NCBI GenBank assembly: GCA_028705905.1
Contig: JAQWCP010000035.1
Coordinates: 1 to 9,144 of the forward strand
Origin: Oscillospiraceae bacterium
GTDB taxonomy: Bacteria > Bacillota > Clostridia > Oscillospirales > Oscillospiraceae
Length of the DNA stretch: 9,144 bases
Direction of reading: 5' to 3'
Positions 4,925 through 9,144 of this stretch are shown in pieces; positions within the stretch are counted from its first letter, which is position 1; every line of letters begins with the position of its first letter. A model generated the notes under the pieces. It made no database searches, was not told the DNA's origin, and saw only the letters and a list, made by a program, of their open reading frames with translations. The translations under genes were made by a program, and so were the position numbers.

Positions 4925-7312
4925 ATGGATAGAACATTACATGGGCTGGGAGATTACGTTCAGTTGCTCCAAAAGCATGGGTTAATCAAAGAATCCCATC
5001 TTTTGCCCGGCGCAATGACCCGCCCCATCGCCTTTGTCTCCTACAACTCCCAAGAAGAGATGAAGGATGCACTTTTCATCTGCAAAGGGGCGCATTTTAA
5101 AGAATCCTATTTGCAGGACGCCGTTGCAGGCGGCATTGCCTGCTATGTATCTCAAGAGGCATACCCCTCTGTGGTCGGCGTCTCTTATCTCTTGGTATCT
5201 GACGTGCGGCGGGCAATGGCGCTTTTGGCAGATTGTTATTATAACCAGGTGTGGAAACAACTCCATCTCATAGGGATCACAGGGACCAAGGGGAAATCTT
5301 CCACCACTTACTATGTCAAATATATTTTAGACGAATACCTCAAAGACAAAGACCGGACAGAAAGCGCTGTCATCTCCTCCATTGATACATTCGACGGAGT
5401 GGAGCGATTTGAGTCCCATCTTACAACACCGGAGGTGCTGGATCTTTACCGCCATTTTGACAACGCGGTCAAAAGCGGTCTTTCTTATTTGGAGATGGAG
5501 GTGTCCAGCCAGGGGTTAAAATATGACCGGGTAGCTGGAATCCAATTTGACGTTGGGTGCTTCCTCAACTTGGGTCTGGACCACATCAGCCCCCTGGAAC
5601 ATCCAGATGAAGAAGATTACTTTCAATCAAAACTCAAGTTGTTTTCCCAATCCACAGTGGCTTGTGTCAATTTAGACACCAAACGGGTGGACGAGGTGTT
5701 GGCAGCAGCGCGCAATTGTCAAAGAGTCATCACCTTTGGCACAAGCCCGTCCGCTGACGTATACGGACATGAAATTCAAAAAAGCGGCAACGATATTCTG
5801 TTCCGTGTTCGGACTGCCCGGTTTTCCCGTCAGTTCCGCCTCACGATGCCGGGCCTGTTCAATGTGGAAAATGCCCTTGCCGCCATTGCAATCTGTGAAG
5901 GACTGGGCATTCCTGAAAAATACATCTACATGGGTCTTATGAAAGCCCGCGTCCCCGGCAGAATGGAGATTTATACCAATGCAAACAACCGGGTCATTGC
6001 CATCGTGGACTATGCCCACAACCGGCTCAGCTTCGAAAAGCTGTTTGCATCTGTCATGGCGGAATACCCCAACCGCAGGATTGTGACGGTTTTCGGGTGT
6101 CCGGGTCTCAAGGCGTTGGACCGCCGGAGAGATTTGGGCGAAATATCCGGTCGGTTTTCCCAAAAGGTCTACTTAACGGAAGAGGACGCCGGAGAGGAAC
6201 CGGTGGAGCAAATCTGTCAGGAAATTGCCGCCTATGTGGCGGCAGAACGGTGTGATTATTCCATCATTACCGACCGGGGCGAGGCCATTGAAACCGCAAT
6301 CTTGGAATGTGAGTCAGACTCTATTATCCTCATCACGGGCAAAGGAGAAGAAACCCGGCAAAAACGCGGGACGCAATATGTTCCCTGTCCTTCTGACGTG
6401 GATTATGTCAAAGACGCGCTGCATCAATATGACACTCTGCACCATCTGGACGACATGGAAAAGGTCAAGTCATTCATGTCGCTCCTCCCGGCGTTGAAAC
6501 GCTGCGAAGGGAAAACGTATGTTTTGAAATATGGTGGCAGCGCCTTGGGGGACGAGGCCATCTCGGATACCATTTTGGCGGACGCCGCCGCTCTCTGTCT
6601 GGCAGGCGCCCGGGTGGTGCTGGTGCATGGAGGTGGAAAACACATTTCCGCCTGGCTTTCCCGCATGGATATTTCCTCCTCTTTTTTGGACGGATACCGG
6701 GTAACGGATCCGGCTACCATGTCCGTAACGGAAATGACCCTTTCCGGCGAAGTCAATAAATCCATCGTATCTGCTCTGGAGCGCTTGGGCGTCTCCGCTG
6801 CCGGCATTTCCGGGCGGGACGGCGGGCTGTTAAAGGCCGTACCAAAGCAATCGAAAAGCGGCCATTTGGGTCGAGTTGGTACCATTGCCGCCACCAACAC
6901 CAGGCTGATCGACACTTTGCTGGCTTCCGGGTATTTACCGGTGATCTCTCCCGTGGCCAGCCACCAGGAAACTGGCACCGCGCTGAATGTCAATGCAGAC
7001 GATGCGGCATGTGCCATCGCCGAAGCGCTCAAGGCGGATAAGCTCCTGTTTTTGACGGATACGGACGGCATTTTGGTGGATGCAAAAAATCGACAGACAC
7101 GAATTGAACGGATGGATTTGATGCGGGCCACGGAATTGATGGAGAGCGGTTTTGTAGGTGGCGGTATGCTGCCAAAGCTGCAAAATTGTATCCACGCCAT
7201 CCTGCACGACGTGGGAAAGGTCGTCATTTTGGATGGACGCTCTGAACACAGCTTGCTGTTGGAAAGCATCTCGCAAAACAGCATTGGAACCACGATTGTA
7301 AAAGAAGCTTGA
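4925..7312 (+). CDS. Fusion of MurE-type Mur ligase and ArgB-type N-acetylglutamate kinase
   Basis: One 795-aa reading frame holds two complete enzymes. Residues 1-505 are a MurE-family UDP-MurNAc-tripeptide synthetase: an N-terminal nucleotide-sugar domain, P-loop TGTKGKSS (119-126), TTP (167-169), MEVSSQ (191-196), the carbamoyl-Lys site YFQSK (Lys236), VPGRME (343-348), DYAHN (362-366) and GKGEE (472-476). The DAP-selecting DNPR motif is absent; the matching loop reads TEEDAGEEP (418-426). Residues 511-795 are a full acetylglutamate kinase: an N-terminal helix, LKYGGSAL (534-541), VHGGGK (567-572), RVTD, NVNADDAA (688-695), GGMLPK (746-751) and DGRSEHSLLLE. It phosphorylates N-acetylglutamate on the way to ornithine and arginine. 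No start with a ribosome site occurs at the junction, so a bifunctional protein is expected. AAGAAGG fits the ATG at 4925 better than the one at 4919, which it touches. Lys or Orn is the likely amino acid added; this is inference. Confidence 0.9.
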   Translation: MDRTLHGLGDYVQLLQKHGLIKESHLLPGAMTRPIAFVSYNSQEEMKDALFICKGAHFKESYLQDAVAGGIACYVSQEAYPSVVGVSYLLVSDVRRAMALLADCYYNQVWKQLHLIGITGTKGKSSTTYYVKYILDEYLKDKDRTESAVISSIDTFDGVERFESHLTTPEVLDLYRHFDNAVKSGLSYLEMEVSSQGLKYDRVAGIQFDVGCFLNLGLDHISPLEHPDEEDYFQSKLKLFSQSTVACVNLDTKRVDEVLAAARNCQRVITFGTSPSADVYGHEIQKSGNDILFRVRTARFSRQFRLTMPGLFNVENALAAIAICEGLGIPEKYIYMGLMKARVPGRMEIYTNANNRVIAIVDYAHNRLSFEKLFASVMAEYPNRRIVTVFGCPGLKALDRRRDLGEISGRFSQKVYLTEEDAGEEPVEQICQEIAAYVAAERCDYSIITDRGEAIETAILECESDSIILITGKGEETRQKRGTQYVPCPSDVDYVKDALHQYDTLHHLDDMEKVKSFMSLLPALKRCEGKTYVLKYGGSALGDEAISDTILADAAALCLAGARVVLVHGGGKHISAWLSRMDISSSFLDGYRVTDPATMSVTEMTLSGEVNKSIVSALERLGVSAAGISGRDGGLLKAVPKQSKSGHLGRVGTIAATNTRLIDTLLASGYLPVISPVASHQETGTALNVNADDAACAIAEALKADKLLFLTDTDGILVDAKNRQTRIERMDLMRATELMESGFVGGGMLPKLQNCIHAILHDVGKVVILDGRSEHSLLLESISQNSIGTTIVKEA

Positions 7313-7329
7313 TGGTGAAAGAACGCCTT

Positions 7330-7373
7330 AAAAAACGAGCGACTACAGAATTCTCTGTAGCCGCCCGTTTTTT
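7330..7373. terminator. Strong bidirectional intrinsic terminator
   Basis: Arms 7330-7349 and 7354-7373 pair over 20 positions with two A-C mismatches around an ATTC loop. The inner 7 bp is CTACAGA/TCTGTAG, followed by GC-rich pairs and an A6/T6 base. T-runs are therefore present on both strands, so it can end the plus-strand operon (18 nt after its stop) and the converging minus-strand CBS gene. Confidence 0.93.
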
Positions 7374-7440
7374 CTTTTAACAACGTATTTTCATCTTGGT
7401 TAAGAATCCATATTTCCGTTGTCTTTTTTCACCCGAACCA

Positions 7441-7869
7441 TCATCTTCTTTTGATGTTTGCAGAAATTTCCGACAATGCCTTTGAAGCTTCCATGTCGAA
7501 CATCTGACTTTTCGCCATATCGCCCAAAGAAAGCATTCCAACCAACTTTCCATTTTCTACGACTGGAAGTCGACGCACTTGTTTGGAAGCCATTAACCGT
7601 GCTGCGTTGCGCACGTCGTCTTCCGGCAATACGGTTGCCACATTCCGCGTCATAATTTCTTTAACAGGTGTATGCTCCGGATCTCCGTCCGCCGCGATAC
7701 AACGCATAACAATGTCACGGTCGGTTAAAATCCCACGCAATATCTGTCCAGCGCCACAGACTGGCAACGCACCCACATTATACCGGTTTAAGAGCCTGGC
7801 TGCAAGGCTGGCGCTCTCTTCCGGTGCAATGGAAATCACATTACCGTTCATGATCTCTTTTACCTGCAC
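7441..7869 (-). CDS. Paired CBS-domain protein
   Basis: 142-aa protein made of two CBS motifs (about 1-60 and 68-125) and a short basic tail (IKRR). CBS pairs bind adenine nucleotides or related ligands and act as sensors; stand-alone pairs of this kind are common in Firmicutes and mostly uncharacterised. Seen: VKEIMNGNVISIAPEES then GILTDRDIVMR in the first repeat, and VKEIMTRNVATVLPEDD then LPVVENGKLVGMLSLGD in the second, the usual internal duplication. The start is GTG at 7869: a TGA lies three codons upstream in frame, and family alignment begins at VKEIM. The ribosome site is poor (GGAA touching the start), so expression may be low or coupled. It follows queG by 123 nt and may be cotranscribed. 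No partner domain reveals its target. Confidence 0.88.
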   Translation of the reverse strand: MQVKEIMNGNVISIAPEESASLAARLLNRYNVGALPVCGAGQILRGILTDRDIVMRCIAADGDPEHTPVKEIMTRNVATVLPEDDVRNAARLMASKQVRRLPVVENGKLVGMLSLGDMAKSQMFDMEASKALSEISANIKRR

Positions 7870-7897
7870 TTCCGATCAACCACACTTTCTCTTGTTT

Positions 7898-7945
7898 CAG
7901 AGCCAAGTGAATGATCCAGCAGGGATGTGCGGACAAATGGCTCTG
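7898..7945. repeat. Inverted repeat in the queG to CBS-gene spacer
   Basis: CAGAGCCA (7898-7905) and TGGCTCTG (7938-7945) are perfect 8-bp arms with a 32-nt loop, just upstream of the CBS gene. It may form an mRNA stem before the weak GTG start or be an operator; chance is possible. Confidence 0.4.
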
Positions 7946-7959
7946 CACTCCATTCGGGA

Positions 7960-7987
7960 CGTAAAACAAAATTTCTTCTGCTTTACG
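7960..7987 (-). other. Hairpin just after the queG stop codon
   Basis: In the minus-strand RNA, CGTAAAGCA (7987-7979) pairs with TGTTTTACG (7968-7960) over 9 bp with one G-U pair and a 10-nt loop, starting 5 nt after the queG stop. No U-tract follows, so it is more likely a 3' stabilising or processing stem than an intrinsic terminator. Confidence 0.35.
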
Positions 7988-7992
7988 CTCTG

Positions 7993-8880
7993 TTAGTATC
8001 CATCCATCCTCGGTCTTTTATGCAGTTGAATTTCAAAGTTTCGTTTTAAAATTTGAAGTCCCCGCCAGGCAAAGGCACGGTTCCCAAATTTTTCTTGAAA
8101 TGATGCTTCCTCCAGCCCTTCCAGCATCTCTGGGGTCAGCTGACTCATATAAGGTGCTGCCTTTTCCTGACCCGTCAGGTCTGTAAGGGGCGATATTGCC
8201 GCTTTGTGGTTTTCCGGACATGCCAGTTGACACAAATCACACCCCCAGATATAGGGATGTTCACACAACTGCGCCCGTTCTTCCTCCGTTGGCTCTCTTT
8301 TTGTTTGTGTGATATGGGAAAGGCAACGGGAACCGTCGAAGAATACTTGTCCATCTTTCAAAGACAAAGCACCAGATGGGCACGCGCGGACGCAATTTTG
8401 ACATCCCACACAGCGCTCCACAGGTTTTGCTTTGTAAAAGATGGGATAGCTGGTCAAAATGGCACCCAAAAATACATAAGAGCCATATGGCTCGCAGATG
8501 ACCAAACCATGGTTCCCCAACTTTCCGATCCCGGAAAGGAGCGCTGCCGCCCGTTCCGGCAGCGGCGATGCGTCAACAGCAGACACAAAGGTGTGGCTTG
8601 GAACCTGCTCCTTCAACTGTTGGCAGGCCCTTTGCAAGCGGCGCGACACACCCAGATGATAGTCTAGCCCCCGGGCATAAAGTGACACATTTCCCACCCG
8701 ATGTCCATTGAAATAAGGAAACGCGCCCACCAAAACCCCAGCCGGTTGGGGACAAAGCGCAGCCGCCCTGGCCTGCGCCCGTTCGCTCATCAACGGCCGC
8801 AGTGCATCAAAAGAAAGGGCGCCGCATTGCGCAGCGCCCACCTCTTTCACCACGTCCATCATCCATGCAACAGACTTCAT
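7993..8880 (-). CDS. queG: Epoxyqueuosine reductase, short form
   Basis: Cobalamin- and Fe-S-dependent enzyme that reduces epoxyqueuosine to queuosine in tRNA, the last step of queuosine synthesis. 295 aa: an N-terminal DUF1730-type part with YARGLDYH (68-75), VDASPLPER (102-110; Asp103 fits the conserved catalytic Asp) and GIGKLGNHGL (117-126); then two [4Fe-4S] clusters from CVGCQNCVRACP (Cys 157, 160, 163, 167), Cys186 and CDLCQLACP (Cys 214, 217, 221). Enzymes from B. subtilis or E. coli are longer because of a C-terminal HEAT-like part that is missing here; the protein ends shortly after FGNRAFAWRG, as in other short clostridial versions. Its ATG overlaps the stop of the upstream PDZ gene (ATGA), so translation is coupled. 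No other queuosine or B12 genes are in view. Confidence 0.88.
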   Translation of the reverse strand: MKSVAWMMDVVKEVGAAQCGALSFDALRPLMSERAQARAAALCPQPAGVLVGAFPYFNGHRVGNVSLYARGLDYHLGVSRRLQRACQQLKEQVPSHTFVSAVDASPLPERAAALLSGIGKLGNHGLVICEPYGSYVFLGAILTSYPIFYKAKPVERCVGCQNCVRACPSGALSLKDGQVFFDGSRCLSHITQTKREPTEEERAQLCEHPYIWGCDLCQLACPENHKAAISPLTDLTGQEKAAPYMSQLTPEMLEGLEEASFQEKFGNRAFAWRGLQILKRNFEIQLHKRPRMDGY

Positions 8881-9144
8881 TCTGTTTCCTCCAAGGTTGC
8901 TTCATCCACCAGGGCAATGCGCACCGTCCGCTTGGCGCCGTTGGGAGAAAGAACGGTAACTTCTAACGTATCTCCCACCTTTAACCCTGTCTTGGCAGCC
9001 TCCAATGCGTCGATGGTCTCCATTTTTTCTCCATTCACAGCCAAAATCCGGTCTCCAGCACGCAGGCCTTGCCGGTATGCATCCGAATGGGTGTCCACCG
9101 CAACAACCAATAAAGCCCCGTCTGCTTCCTCCGCTTCTGTCTGT
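8877..9144 (-). CDS. HtrA/DegP-like serine protease, C-terminal PDZ domain (partial)
   Basis: Only the last 88 residues lie in the window; the frame runs open through the right edge. They form a PDZ domain with the substrate-carboxylate loop and core signature: ALLVVAVDTHSDAYRQGLRAGDRILAVNGEKM is split here as VVAVDTHSDAYRQGL, RAGDRILAVNGE and then GLKVGDTLEVTVLSPNG, ending in an acidic tail. This pattern is typical of the single C-terminal PDZ of bacterial HtrA (S1C) proteases, which are membrane-anchored and degrade damaged exported proteins. The protease domain is outside the window, so other PDZ proteins remain possible. The gene overlaps queG by 4 bp and heads or continues a minus-strand operon. 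Confidence 0.75.
   Translation of the reverse strand, partial: QTEAEEADGALLVVAVDTHSDAYRQGLRAGDRILAVNGEKMETIDALEAAKTGLKVGDTLEVTVLSPNGAKRTVRIALVDEATLEETE

Noticed and set aside
6440..6470. A separate argB starting at the Met at fusion residue 511
   Set aside because: No Shine-Dalgarno precedes it, the frame is continuous with murE, and the linker is short and open.
6424..7383. A 319-codon minus-strand frame opposite the ArgB half
   Set aside because: It is a shadow of a well-supported kinase domain; its composition is serine- and proline-rich with no motif.

Overview
The window looks like chromosomal DNA of a Firmicute, most likely an anaerobic, gut-type clostridium (Oscillospirales-like). 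The reasons are purine-rich GGAGG ribosome binding sites, near-consensus sigma-A promoters, mid-range GC, a Desulfovibrio gigas-type molybdenum aldehyde oxidoreductase, a short QueG with clostridial-type motifs, and a dual-CBS protein. The taxonomic guess is inference from protein flavour, not from a marker gene.

Layout. (1) 1-1474, minus strand: the N-terminal 491 residues of a molybdo-flavin-free aldehyde oxidoreductase (Mop type), cut by the window edge. (2) 1475-1631: a divergent intergenic region with a strong sigma-A promoter facing right. (3) 1632-2030, plus: a 132-aa protein of unknown function with a His-rich tail. (4) 2031-2457: an AT-rich gap with several inverted repeats, including a perfect 14-bp one. 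(5) 2458-7312, plus: one operon with its own promoter and a strong terminator at 7330-7373. It encodes two small unknown proteins (64 and 71 aa), a D-aspartate-ligase-like ATP-grasp enzyme, an aspartate racemase, and a 795-aa fusion of a MurE-type Mur ligase to a complete ArgB-type N-acetylglutamate kinase. (6) 7441-9144, minus: an HtrA-like PDZ protein (C-terminal part only), queG overlapping it by 4 bp, then a CBS-pair protein. This set converges on the operon and shares its terminator.

The operon is the most interesting part. MurE adds the third residue of the peptidoglycan stem peptide, ArgB commits glutamate to ornithine synthesis, the racemase can make D-Asp, and the ATP-grasp enzyme resembles those that attach D-Asp to the side-chain amine of residue 3. 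Together they suggest a compact module for a non-DAP cell-wall peptide such as Orn with a D-Asp bridge, or a related Mur-type peptide product. The enzyme families are clear from sequence; the combined pathway and the ornithine idea are inference. The two small leading genes have no recognisable function.
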